NCBI RefSeq assembly: GCF_019399895.1
Contig: NC_091878.1
Coordinates: 248,001-312,000, forward strand
Length of the DNA: 64,000 bases
Direction of reading: 5' to 3'
Origin: Cardiocondyla obscurior
Lineage: Eukaryota; Arthropoda; Insecta; Hymenoptera; Formicidae
The notes beneath the pieces were generated by a model. It searched no databases and was not told where the DNA came from. It saw only the letters and a list, made by a program, of their open reading frames with translations. Both the position numbers and the translations under genes were made by a program. How positions within the stretch are numbered: position 1 is the first letter of the stretch; every line of letters starts with the position of its first letter. Shown in pieces: positions 1-11,555 of this stretch.

Positions 1-1686
1 GAGTACAGGGGGCATGTTTTAAGTCATACTTTTACATTGAAAGACGCCCAGGTGAATTATGCAACGAAAAAGCATGTTTGGTAGTTATTACAACAAATTT
101 TTCAAATCATGTCATTATTTATATTGCTAAAACCTAGAGATTTTGTCACAATTTTGGCCGACCATTTTTATATTAGCATATTGATAGAATAATTTTTTTT
201 TTTTTTCTGTTTTTATAGGCAAGAGGATTTAGAAGATGGTGCAGTTTTATTGTTTTCATGAGAGACAAGCAGTTCTTATTAAATATGTGGCCGTTTCTGA
301 TTGACAATTTAAAAGAAATAATTAAAGAATTGCAAGATTTTGCGGAAAAAAAATATAATGCGGAAGAAGCGGAATGTCCACAGAGAGCAATGAGATTGAC
401 GACGGCGAACAACGGTATGAGTTGTCACAGCACTTCTATTAAACAATCTAGAACACTTATCGACATAACGAATGAAAAGCATGTTTTTGTAAGGTATGTG
501 TTAATATGTTAAATATGCACTTAAATTGCGATAGAATATTATATACAATTATATTGTTAATTATTTAAGTTTTAATTATTTTACTATATTAATGTTTCAG
601 AATACACATGTGGTTAGTATGGATCCTAAGTGCTGGTGCAAGGCACTTTATAGAAATTTTTCCAATGAGTTTATTAGATGATGAACTTAATTATAATTTC
701 GAACATCAAATTGGTTAGCAATTACAAGCATTTTTTTTCTCTATGATAACAATGAATATTAAAATCTAGCTTTTTCTTACTAAAAATCATAATGTCGCAA
801 ATAATTTACAGAAACTGAAGAAGGTTTTACTTTAGTGAACGCAAAACTGCCAGTTAACTTTAATTTTAACTGGGATGATTCTGAGCTTTTATCAGAATTT
901 TCTGAAATCACAGAAAAATCTGCCACTGTAATATTACGAAACCTGAAACGAATGTTAGGAAGAGATCAATTTAGACAGTTGTTGTACTCTTGTTTAACGG
1001 GAGTTCAAGTCTTAGTGAGAGGTCCGAAAATTCAAAGATTGGAATCTTTGTATGGACTTAGCAGTCTTGTTCCAAGAGCATGTCGACGAGTAAAAGCGCA
1101 AGAATTAGAATATATGGATCCGGATACATGTAACTTTATCGGTATTGCATTGTTTTAAAAAATATAACAATAAATTAATTTTTATTAAAGAATATTTTAT
1201 ATTAATATTACATGAAAATTTTCAGGTGTAGATACTACAGTGGCAGTTCCTTTACCTTGTGCAAATGTATGTAGACTAGACATAATACTCGATGAACACA
1301 AAGTTGGGAATGCAAAATCCCACATTGTTAAATGGACTGGTATGTTGCCCGCGAAACTTCCGACTTTGTTAATAAAAATTGAAAAATCGCTCGATAATGA
1401 AAAGCTTGGAAACTCCGTGCTCAAGGCACACTTCGCGACTCTTCAAGAAGAATGGGCTAAGTAAGCATTTTTTTTTTCAATATATTATTTTACGAAATAT
1501 TTAAATTTAATATAATTAAATGTATATCTTTCACTGTTATACAGCATTGCAAAAGTTGTTCACGCCATGCGTGGACGAGGCCATCGTGGCGATCTCTCTG
1601 GACTCATGCTAAGTTTGGGTGCTGGACCTCAGGATAAAAAATTGTTAGACGCATGGTCTATGGGATTACCATCTAACCCGGCATAA
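1..1686 (+). CDS. FLCN: Folliculin, C-terminal part (5' end outside window)
   Basis: Six exons are visible: 1-51, 219-493, 601-713, 812-1141, 1226-1460 and 1545-1686 (TAA). All junctions are GT/AG and in phase, giving about 381 residues; the missing N-terminus lies left of the window. Recognised from HTFTLKDAQARGF, LLNMWPFLIDNLKEIIKEL, ECPQRAMR and LQEEWAN, which align with vertebrate folliculin through the end of the longin domain and the DENN domain. Folliculin, with FNIP, is the GTPase-activating protein for RagC/D at the lysosome and controls mTORC1 and TFE3/TFEB-type factors. The ARGFRRW segment lies where the catalytic arginine region of the longin domain is described; assigning the exact residue is inference. 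The protein ends 73 bp into a normal-looking final segment with no frameshift. The next gene, MVD, is on the same strand about 850 bp downstream. Confidence 0.95.
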
Positions 1687-1926
1687 TTTATAAAAATTAA
1701 TTTGTTTTATAGCACACGTAGTACGTCTTTGGATGTAATATTTATTGCAGAATACGTATATAATTTACTGCGATTTTTTGCGTTTATTCGAGAGGAACAT
1801 TTACTGTGTGTTCAAGGTTGTGTGTCTTTTTTTATTTATAATTTAGTCAGAGGTAAAAACGAGAAAAGTGAGTATTGTGTAATAAATAAATGTATTATAT
1901 ATATATTAATGCATATTTTGTTTTAA
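1687..1926 (+). other. FLCN 3' UTR
   Basis: AT-rich stretch after the FLCN stop. Two overlapping AATAAA hexamers at 1881-1890 are followed by a T-rich tract, making this the likely cleavage region. An open frame inside has no protein similarity that I recognise. Confidence 0.5.
1881..1890 (+). terminator. Candidate poly(A) signal of FLCN
   Basis: AATAAATAAA about 195 bp after the stop codon, followed by a T-rich region. It is the best-formed signal before the MVD promoter; position is an inference. Confidence 0.45.
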
Positions 1927-2399
1927 TTGCTTTAAGTTATAATTAAAATTTAGTATATATATTAGTAGTGTAATTTTCACTATTAAAGATAGTATATTAA
2001 AATTATGTTGGAAAATTATTTACAATATTAAAGAGGCAAAATTGCAGATGCCAGGCAAGAAAATAGACGTGCAAAAATTGATTAACTTATCAATGGATGA
2101 TTATACTCTGAAGAAGAACTTAAAGATGAACAAGGACAGAATAATGCTGTATATATTTCTCTTTCTCTCTTATTCGTACCTGCGCAGTGACATTTGATAC
2201 GTTCATATGATAAAATACTTATTAGTTCAAAAATAATATGATAAGCATTAAATTCTAAAAGAGAATTGTGATGTAATGTGAATAATGATTTTTGACAGAG
2301 TTAAAAATAATTAGCATTGTTTCTCTTAAGTCAACTTGCTTCACTTTTATTTCATGGAGTTAGCAGTCTAGGTATTTATATTCAAGTCTGTGGTCGTAA

Positions 2400-2540
2400 C
2401 ACGTGGCTTTTCTCATGTATAAATTCATGCAGCTGATCGGTGTCACAGAAAATCATAGACATTGCTCGCAGTACTCGCGGCGAGCCTGTAGCCAGCGACA
2501 ATTTATTACACTAACAGTGATTGAGTAAATAGTGAAAATC
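2400..2540 (+). promoter_or_regulatory. Candidate MVD promoter: E-box, TATA-like box and 5' UTR
   Basis: A perfect palindromic E-box CACGTG lies at 2400-2405 and a TATAAA at 2418-2423, with a second TATA-like motif (TATTTATA) at 2373-2380. No ATG occurs between about 2450 and the MVD start at 2541, so transcription starting about 30 bp after the TATA box would give a roughly 90 nt leader free of upstream start codons. The assignment rests on motif spacing only. Confidence 0.4.
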
Positions 2541-4656
2541 ATGAATACCGTTACTTGCATCGCGCCAGTTAACATTGCAGTTATTAAATATTGTACGTAT
2601 TATCACAGCTTTATTATTCAGCGAAAAATTAGAATGTAAAAAATAATTTTATATGCTCGTAACTTTTTCCGAATTCCACAGAGAATAAAAAAACTTATAA
2701 TTTACTATCAGCAGAAAAAGATATACTCTGTATCGATACTCGCTTCTCAATTATAATTATATAATTTGTTTGAACGATAAAATTCGAAAGTTATGTGTAA
2801 AATTAATTATTATAATCTACAGTTCTTGTACGTACGAGCTTGAATTACGTCATACAGCGTTCGCGTAGTTTGTGCCTCACGGTAATATTTGAATTTGAAT
2901 AGCTGCTGATAAAAAAACGGAAAAAAATGTATTTTTAATGTTACAATGACATGAAAATATTCGTCATACAATTGCTGCTTTTCTATCACTGTGTTAAAAT
3001 AAAATTGGACTTTAACATTTGTATTATTTTAGGGGGAAAGAGAGATGAAGTCTTAATTTTGCCAACTAATGATTCCATAAGTGCCACTTTGGATATGGAT
3101 CAGGTAAATTAAAAATATTAAAAAAAAAAAAAAAAAAAAAATTATATCGTACTTTTCATATTTTTTTTTTGTAGCTGCATGCAAAAACTACTGTAATGAT
3201 CAGTCCTGATTTCAAGGAAGATCGTATTTGGTTGAATGATAAGTAAGTATAGTTGAGAAAATATCATGCTTATTCTCCTTTTAATCAGTGAAATAAATTG
3301 ATATATTTTTAGGGAAGAAGATATAAAAAATGCAAGGCTACAAAATTGCTTAAAACAGAGTAAGTTGGCACACAACAGATTATTAAAAATGTATATTATA
3401 AATTCAATTCATATTTTTTTATTTTTTTCTTAAGTCAGGAAACGTTCGCAATTGCCTAGCAGTATAAATGATTGGAAGATTCATATATGTTCAAAAAATA
3501 ATTTTCCAACTGCTGCTGGTTTAGCTTCTAGTGCTGCAGGATATGCCTGCCTCACAGCAGCATTAGCTAAGCTTTACAAAATAGAGGTGAGATTATTTTT
3601 TCTTCTGTTTAAAATATATTTTTTATTTTTCTGTTTAATATATTTAATAGTACATGTTTACAGGGAGATATTAGCACCGTAGCGCGTTCTGGTTCGGGAT
3701 CAGCGTGTCGTAGTACCATAGGTGGTTTTGTAAGGTGGTACATGGGTTCAGATAAATGCGGAACAGACAGTTTAGCAAAGCAAATTGTACCTGCATCTCA
3801 TTGGCCTCAAATGAGAATTTTAGTATTGGTGGTAAAAAATTTTTTTTTTTTTCTACGTGTAAAATTAATAAGAATAGCAGGTATACTTAAAATATATATC
3901 TACAGGTCAGTGACGAACAAAAAAAAGTTTCAAGCTCAATAGGCATGAAACGAAGCATGGAAACATCTGAACTCTTGCAACACAGAATAAAGCATGTTCC
4001 AGAAAGAGTAAATAAAATGCAACAAGCGATCATAGAGAAGGACTTTAAAAATTTTGCCGAACTTACTATGAAGGATTCTAACCAGTTTCATGCTGTGTGT
4101 CTAGATTCATATCCTCCATGTATTTATATGAATAATATTTCCAATAGTATTATAAATCTTGTGCATTCCTATAACGATGCAGTTAATAATGTGAAGGTAC
4201 ACGAAACACTATATTATTATTTTTTATATAAATTATTAAAGTAGAAAATAGGCATATTTTATTGATAAAAAACATTGCTAGGTTGCATACACTTATGATG
4301 CTGGACCGAATGCCACATTGTACTTATTAGAGAAAGATGTACCGGCGGTGATAGGTGTTCTAGATTACTTTTTTCCTCCTAATGAAAACGATACGATCGA
4401 ATACAGAAGAGGACTACCTATTGAAGGAGTTGAACCTTCACAAGTATGTATTTTTTCATATATATAATTTATTCAGATATTATTAAAAGTACTGTCTTGC
4501 ATACAGGATCTCTTAAAAAAATTAAACCTACAAAAGCATCCACCAGGACAACTTAAATATATGATATACACTAAAGTAGGAGATGGACCTAAATACATTG
4601 ATAATCCACAGGATTATTTATTAGATAACCATGGTAATCCAATTAATTATCTTTGA
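2541..4656 (+). CDS. MVD: Diphosphomevalonate decarboxylase
   Basis: Nine exons: 2541-2592, 3033-3103, 3175-3242, 3313-3359, 3435-3586, 3664-3831, 3906-4196, 4282-4443, 4507-4656. They give 386 residues, close to the 400 of the human enzyme. It catalyses ATP-dependent decarboxylation of mevalonate diphosphate to isopentenyl diphosphate, the last step of the mevalonate pathway; in insects this feeds juvenile hormone, dolichol and prenyl groups rather than sterols. Visible family marks are PVNIAVIKYWGKRDE at the N-terminus, NNFPTAAGLASSAAGYACL (GHMP kinase ATP-binding loop), SGSGSACRS, and TYDAGPNA, which holds the conserved catalytic aspartate. The exon 4/5 acceptor at 3434 (TTAAG) rather than the nearby 3438 CAG is required to keep phase and gives QIRKRSQLP. 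No truncation or frameshift. Confidence 0.97.
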
Positions 4657-5089
4657 TCAATTTTTTAAATATTTTTATATATTTTTATAAAAGCATGAAC
4701 GTTTAAAATACGCTTTAAACGTCACTGTGGTTAAAAAGATATTCCGATTTCGCCGATCAGAACGCCTACATTATTTTCGCGTTCAGCATTTTTACCAGCT
4801 TTTACAGCAACACAAACTTCTATTGCGTAAATTAATTTTCTTCATGTTTAAACTTTTTATTATTATTTTTTCCTGTTTTTCTTAATCGTCTAATCGATTA
4901 TATGTGCAATTTATATAAACTAGAGCAAACCATGCCCACGTTTTAATTCGTGCGCGTCATGATAATTGGGGGCATTAATTAATTATAATTTCTATTTGAT
5001 AATTACAATTGAGTGACCTATAATCGACGACGGGTTGCTGGTTTAAGAAACCCAATTACTAACTACGAAAAAAAATTCATGCGACTTAC
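4657..5089. other. MVD 3' flank
   Basis: AT-rich stretch after the MVD stop, extending toward the AATAAA at 5217. A 33-codon open frame runs on the minus strand around 4730-4835, but it has no start codon or recognisable similarity. Otherwise I see nothing definite. Confidence 0.4.
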
Positions 5090-5216
5090 CAATCTGCACG
5101 AGCATCAGCGGAGTTGTGGAATTCTTCCGGTGACTGTAACATAAAAAGGAAAATATTATTGTAGACATGTATAATAGTTTAACAAATTAATTAAAAAAAA
5201 GTAAAGGTTTTCTTTT

Positions 5217-5222
5217 AATAAA
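5217..5222 (+). terminator. Possible poly(A) signal of MVD
   Basis: AATAAA on the plus strand, 560 bp after the MVD stop and just before a minus-strand CpG island. Several other AT-rich hexamer-like sites lie between, so this is only one candidate. Confidence 0.3.
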
Positions 5223-5239
5223 GATTTTATTAGAAAAAT

Positions 5240-5700
5240 TAATGCTTACCTAAAAGTTGCTCCGCCGATGCAGGATGCCCGTCCCGAGCCTGCTCCTCCT
5301 CTCAGATGGGACGTGACGAGCCATCCTTCCGCGCACTGGACACTCGCGAACGCACTTCCGTAAAAAAAAGCAATTGTAAAAAACGCCCGAGAACTACCGG
5401 CACACCCGAACACCCGACCGACGAACCGGCTGCGGTTTCCCCTCGCGCACTGGACACTCGCGAGATAGTCCACGACACTCCCGACCGTCTCAAATCCTCG
5501 AGTTCGACACGAGAAACGGGCTACGACGCGCGGATGCCTCGGCATTTTCGTTTCGAACTCGAACCGCGTGCTCGCCGTGTCCTCTAGTAGTACACAATAG
5601 AACGAGTCACGTAAGCCTGTTGCGAACTTGCAATCAGGCGATCTATGGAGCGCTGTGATTGGTCGGCGCGCTAGGGCTTCAGCGTCGGCTTTAAGCGGTA
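5240..5700 (-). promoter_or_regulatory. CpG island with inverted CCAAT box
   Basis: CpG-dense block inside AT-rich surroundings. ATTGG, the reverse complement of CCAAT, lies at about 5659 on the plus strand, so it is correctly oriented for a minus-strand transcript starting near 5590. Supports the spliced minus-strand transcript above; no matching plus-strand gene starts here. Confidence 0.45.
5330..5463. repeat. 20-bp direct repeat, two copies 114 bp apart
   Basis: The same 20 bases (starting CGCGCACTGGACAC and ending TCGCGA) occur at 5330-5349 and 5444-5463 within the CpG island. Identity is exact and the flanks differ, so it is a short duplication or a paired binding site. Confidence 0.8.
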
Positions 5701-7500
5701 ACTATAAAATCGAGATTTAGTTAATTCAGGCGTTTCACATGCTTTTTTATATAAGGTTGAAGGAAGTATACGACTCGTTTTGAAGAAAACACTCTGGATA
5801 TCTCTCTGACAAATACTTAGAGATATAAAAATCTACAATCTGGATTACATGACTTGCAAATCGTAATAAAAAAATGAAGAACAGATGTTTAACATCTTAA
5901 ATATAAAAAAAACTTATCTGCAAATTAGAAAAGAAGATAAAGTAAGATCCTTTTTTTTCACTAGGTTATCTCATGCTTATCTCTATATTTTTATTTCTGA
6001 TTACTCCTTATCTTTTACTCAGTACTCTAACATAATATATTTACGTATTTTTAATATATTCTTTCCTGTACAATCATATTAGAAAATTCAATACTGACAG
6101 AAGATAGTATAACCTTGTTGATCAATTGTGTCAATCAAATGTTAGCTTTCAATTAAGCTAGAGTTTTTATAGCTGTTTGTATAGAATATATATGTCAAAC
6201 AATCACTGTAATTATAAAACAGTTAAGCCTTGTTTTTTTTTTTTCACAGTTTGATGGATAGCAACAAGTCTGTTATTACAGCTACTATGAATTTCAAGTA
6301 AAAACTGCAAGCAATAAAAAAATTAAATCTGTAAGTAATACAATAAAAAATCTTTTCATTTTAAGCTAAAGAATAAGAGTTAATTTCTTTTTACATCACA
6401 TTAATTACGAAATTATTTAGTATTAAATTAATTTAATCAATGTATTTTACTCAGCTTTTTTAATTTTTTTATTTTTACAGTTTATTCCTGTACAAGTTTA
6501 CTTTTCCGGTGTTTTAAACGTAAGATTGTGAGCAAACAGACAAGAGCAACCGTGTTGTTTTTTCAATCGACTGGATAAAAATCAGTGATTGCGTAGGCGC
6601 CGATTATCGGAATTGCCGGCACTCAATTTTCATGCCTTCTAAATTGTCGTACTATACGTATGTATGTCGTAACTGTATAAATTAAACTGATTAGTGATAA
6701 TATAATGCGCGATATCGGCCAAATGTGTGTATCATACAAGGCCACGGCGCATACATGTCGATAAACCGCGCGCTTTAAGAATCGAAAAGTCTTTCTGCGA
6801 AAAGAAAAGGAACATGAGAATGGACAAGGGTCGGCTTCTTTCTTGGGCAAATATCTGCAAGGTAAAAATGCTAGGCGGTGCGCCTTTAGACGTATATGTA
6901 CATATATATACTTTGTCGGTGATCGTGCGACGCCCAAGTTATTCGCGCGAGTAAATATTTCAGCGCGATGAGAAATGATTGATCGATCGTTACGAGGCGC
7001 AACGCTGAAGGCGCGAATTAGGAGCCGAAGGAGGGAGAGTAGAGGAAGCGAGATGGAGATTGAGTCGGAGGGAAAGAGGGGAGTAGACTAAACTGAAATT
7101 TATTACCTATTTTTTTTTTCAGAGATTTTATTCTCCAAGGGAAAAAAAGGAATAAGATTTTATATTGAAGCTCAACACCTAGGTTAACCGAGTTACTAAG
7201 AATAAGAATCAATAACCCAATGAAGGAGGAAGGAAGATAGACGATACCGAGTGCCAAAGGTGGAGGGAAAAAGAGAGACTTAAGGCAGATAAGGATAGAG
7301 AGCAAGAAAGGGGGGGGAGAAATGCGAGTATATGTATGCAGGTTTGCAACGCGCCACGTCGTTCCCGTTTCTGTCGCGCGAACGAGAGGCGCGAAGTTCA
7401 CGAAGGTGGCCTGTGTAGTGTGCGGGCAGTGTGCCCGATGCAGTGCGACGTGCGTTCTATGCTTTCTGATGCGGCGAGCGAGATTGGGACCGAGTAATTC
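5701..7500. other. Intergenic, AT-rich then CpG-rich
   Basis: 5.7-6.5 kb is AT-rich and holds nothing I recognise. From about 6.54 kb GC and CpG rise toward the ERMP1 first exon, with a purine-rich stretch at 7.02-7.32 kb. Open frames here have no protein-like composition. Probably the ERMP1 promoter and 5' flank. Confidence 0.5.
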
Positions 7501-7607
7501 TATGCGGTGGTGGTTCCGTTGACGCATACAGCTTATCCGTGAAGTCTGACAGCGTGCTTGACGGTTGTAAAGTGCCTTTTCTGTCATTTAGCGCCTTCGC
7601 ATGTAAA

Positions 7608-10600
7608 ATGGTAAGTTCTCTGCTCCGAGTACGATGACTTTGCTCCGTTTCTCTATTTCCTTCCTTCTCCCCCTTTTTCTTCTTGACCCAGGCAAGAAAA
7701 TTCACAGAATTCATGCGACCGTTATGCAAATGTATACTAATGCTTATTACGTAAATACACTGTAATTATTGCATTTCAGTTTCAGAGAGACGGAGTGAGA
7801 CTGAGACAGCAAACGACGAAAAGAACGTCAGTCGAGTTACCTTATGAGAACAGAATTGTCTCGAGAAAGCAAGATGTACTGCCAAACGACACCCAGCATC
7901 TCCTTTTTGTTTTCACGTACTTCCTCTTCATATCCTTTATTATAATCGTATTGGAAAAGAATCTACCTGATCCAGTTACTATCGATACGGAAGGACTGCA
8001 CCCGGGAAGATTTGTCGCCGAGCGTGCTCGTAATCACATTGTTAATCTCACGTCAATCGGACCCCGTATCGCTGGTAGCTACGAGAACGAAGTTCTAGCT
8101 GTTAAATTTCTAACGTCGACGATCAATAATGTGATGAAAACGGCAAATGAGAATCACAAGATTCTTTTTAACATAACAAAACACAGCGGCGCGTTTCCAC
8201 TTAAGTTTCTCGACGGCATGACTAATGTCTACAGAAATGTACAAAACGTCATTGTTAAAGTCGGACCTCATAGGCCGACAATGAATAGTTTGCTGCTTAA
8301 TTGTCATTTTGATTCGTTTTTAGAAAGTCCAGGTAAAATCTGTTATTGTGCATGATACGTGTAGTATTCCGTCTGCATAATTACATAATTGTCATCTGCA
8401 TGAAACATTTCAGGTGGCTCTGATGACGGCGCCGGATGCGCTGTGATGTTAGAAATTTTACGGATAATTACTCAGAGCTCGAAAATATTGAAACACAGCA
8501 TTATATTTTTATTTAATGGAGCAGAAGAAAATATATTGCAGGTATATTAATTTCGTATCTAATCTCTGGTTCCATTGATTAGTTTTGGAACTGTGATAAC
8601 ATTTTACAATGTGTATTTTATAGGCGTCCCATGGCTTCATAACACAGCACCCTTGGGCAAAAGACATCCGTACATTTATAAATCTAGAAGCGTGTGGTGC
8701 TGGTGGACGTGAATTATTGTTCCAAGCTGGACCTCATAATCCTTGGATTCTTGAAGTACATTATTTTGCGATTTCTTTCATTTCATTTAGTAAAACTATT
8801 AATCTTATTATATGTAATTTATTATTATTTTATTAGATATATGCCAAATCTGTACCATATCCTTACGCATCATCATTGGCTCAAGAAATATTTGAGAGCG
8901 GCATTGTACCTGGTGACACAGATTTTCGGATATTCAGAGATTTCGGAAAAGTTTCTGGTTCGTAAAAAATTTGTCTATTACGATATAGCCTTATAATTAA
9001 TTTTTGCAGAGAGTATTAACGTATCTGTAAAATTTTATACAGGTTTGGACTTTGCATGGTCAAAAAATGGTTACGTGTATCACACTAAGTTTGATAACGT
9101 CGATCAGATACCGTTGGGAGCTTTACAAAGAACCGGCGATAACATTCTCGCTTTAACACAAGGAATGATATTCGGAGACCATTTATCGGACGCGGATGCG
9201 CAAGAAACACGGGGCAGTCTCGTGTTCTTCGATTTTTTGGGCGCATTCGTTATTAGATGGCCACAGTACATTGCCAGTACAGTTAATATCGCCAGTATAA
9301 TTATAGCTGGATACTCTATCCATTTGAATATGCAGAGTACACGTAGAAGTAAGAATATATCATTATTATTTAGATCCGGCTGCGCCAGTAGACCTCAAAT
9401 CGGTTCTCGTTTTCTCGAACAAATCTGAGTAATACAATCGAATTCTGCGTTATCGGATACAGATGTTAAAAAATGGATGTACATGAGACAAGTGTTAATA
9501 TGCATCGGGGTGATCATACTCTCATGGTTGGCCTCCACGATTTCTTGTTCGTTTATCTCCTTGATCCTGACCAAGCTGGGAAAGGTGATGTGTTGGTACG
9601 CAAGACCGGCCTGGTTATTTTTCTTGTATATCTGTCCCACCATTGTTGTATCGATGATTGTATTTCTGCAAGTCGGATCATGGCAGAAAAAAGTAAGTAA
9701 TAGAAATATGTCTTCTAATAATCTAAATTAAATAATTACACATTTACGAGTCAGATATACTAAATAGATTTAATAAGTGGACACATAATCGATATTAATT
9801 GTAGGAAGTCGGTTCTGTCTGGACTTTATATCATATGTACTGTGATGCATATTCCTTAATATGGATGCTAATTCTCTTTGTGTGCGTATTATTTAAAATA
9901 CGTTCAGGCTTTATACCGCTACATTGGGTTTTATTCCCAGCAGTTGGAAATATCGTGCGACACAGTTTTTTCAGTAAATGGAGAGGTAAGTAAACACGCG
10001 ATTTGTTCTTTATAAATCTTTTACATATATGTATATTGTATATATGCTAACACCGATAACCATTCGTGTCGACTATGTTAAAAGTATTCTAATCACTCAA
10101 TTGAATGTACTTTTATGAATTTTATAGACTGGAAATGGCTTTGTTACCAATTGGGGTCGTTGAGTTTATCTTATATACAGTCATTTTATTTAGCGCTCGG
10201 TGCTCTCTATCTCTTCATCCCAATAATGGGACGATTCGGTAGCAGTATTAATTCCGAATTTTTAATGGCTAACATGCTGTCCGTGTTATTCTGCCAACTA
10301 TTTTGCTTCACGGTAAAATATTAGTAGCTTCAATTTTATTCGCACGACGTAATTCTGAACCTTTAATTTTATACGAACTTTTCTTAATGTCTGTAAATAA
10401 AACTCACAATATTTTCAGTTGCCAATAGTGCTTCTAATAAAGAACGCGGAACGAATTATAAGTGTGATCGTTGGAATTTTCTTAATCGCTATTGCTGTGT
10501 TAATTCTAACACCACTTGGATTCCCTTACAGTGGTGATTCATTATCGCCTGCTCCACAACGATTTATGATCGCGGTAACATAGTTATATCTTTTCATGTT

Positions 10601-11555
10601 TCTCCCGAAAATTCTTGTTTAATAAAAAATATAATAAGCTCTTGTATTATTTCTCGTACATATTGTAAATTTTTTTTACAGCATAGTCAACGCCAGTATT
10701 ACAATGCAGATGGTAGTGATAGGTATTCCGGTACTGGATATTGGTTAGTGGATTTAGATATGAATAGTCCTCACAGTATAGAATCAATAGTACCTGAAGT
10801 AGCTGCCGCAACACCAACAGTTCGGGATTGTGAAAAGGAATTATACTGCGGTTTCCCGTATTTACTGCCGGTCACAACTTTTTTGTGGTACACATCAGAT
10901 TTAGTAGTACGAATCGAATATAAACGTACAAATTAAGACGATTGTTTTTACAGGAAAACTACCTGGATACCCGGACCTGCTCCGCTCTTAAATATTCCTA
11001 CAAATCTCGAAATAATTTCAAAGACTGCAAAACAAAATATTGTTAGTTTCACATTCAACGTTACAGGTAAGATATACTTTAATAATTTAAATTTTATATA
11101 TTTTATCTGAAGCACAATTAAATACTTTTTTATTTCTTTAGGTCCTGATCACATAGGTATAATTTTGTCTCCTTACAAAGGTGTAAATCTAGTAAAATGG
11201 TCTATACTTAACGAGAAACCATTGCAAGGTCCAAAATGGAACGATAGAGAGACTTATTTTATTTATTACGCATGTGCCTCAGATTGTGTGCCATATACAT
11301 TTTCTATCGAATTAAATGTAAGTTCTTGCAAAACAATTTTTTGTTTTTTCACACTGTATGCATTCTTGCATTACGGATTTTTGTGTTTAGGTGTCCACGG
11401 TGCAAAAAGGACCATACTTGTCTATCGCATTAGCCGGACATTTTTTACATGGCGAACACCAAAGATCTCCGAGATTTAAGAAGTTTCTGGCACAGTTTCC
11501 GTCATGGACTGTCGTTGCACCCTGGACAGCGTCGTATAAGTCATGGGAGTTGTAA
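7608..11555 (+). CDS. ERMP1: Endoplasmic reticulum metallopeptidase 1 (M28 family)
   Basis: Fourteen coding exons: 7608-7610, 7780-8332, 8414-8541, 8624-8755, 8837-8957, 9043-9348, 9463-9692, 9805-9985, 10128-10312, 10419-10574, 10682-10887, 10954-11066, 11142-11317, 11391-11555. The product is 884 residues (human 904). A membrane segment at residues about 41-59 anchors the protein; the lumenal M28 peptidase follows with zinc and catalytic motifs HFDS (about 176), SDDGAG (188), NGAEEN (E223/E224), NLEACGAGG and GYVYHTKFD. Several hydrophobic segments form the C-terminal multi-spanning part, followed by a final lumenal domain. ERMP1/Fxna-type enzymes are zinc aminopeptidase-like proteins of the ER. 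The start is ATG as the last codon of exon 1; an alternative acceptor at 7785 would drop two residues (FQ). Intron 6 (9349-9462) has a weak pyrimidine tract. Confidence 0.95.

Larger units (their letters stand above)
5090..5590 (-). ncRNA. Candidate spliced minus-strand transcript, first two exons
   Basis: Read on the minus strand, a CpG-rich block (about 5590 down to 5250) ends in TTTTAG|GTAAGC, a strong splice donor. About 116 bp further on, TTACAG|TCACC at 5133 begins a 44-nt segment ending GATTG|GTAAGT at 5090, another consensus donor. The second exon contains one ATG (MLVQI then the junction). I could not find a convincing third exon, so this may be a non-coding RNA, or the 5' leader of a transcript running antisense to MVD. 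Coding potential of the first exon is doubtful because open frames in CpG islands are common by chance. Confidence 0.4.

Noticed and set aside
4733..4835. 33-codon minus-strand frame ending GVLIGEIGISF
   Set aside because: No start codon, no splice acceptor leading into it and no known family, although it lies in the path of the candidate antisense transcript.
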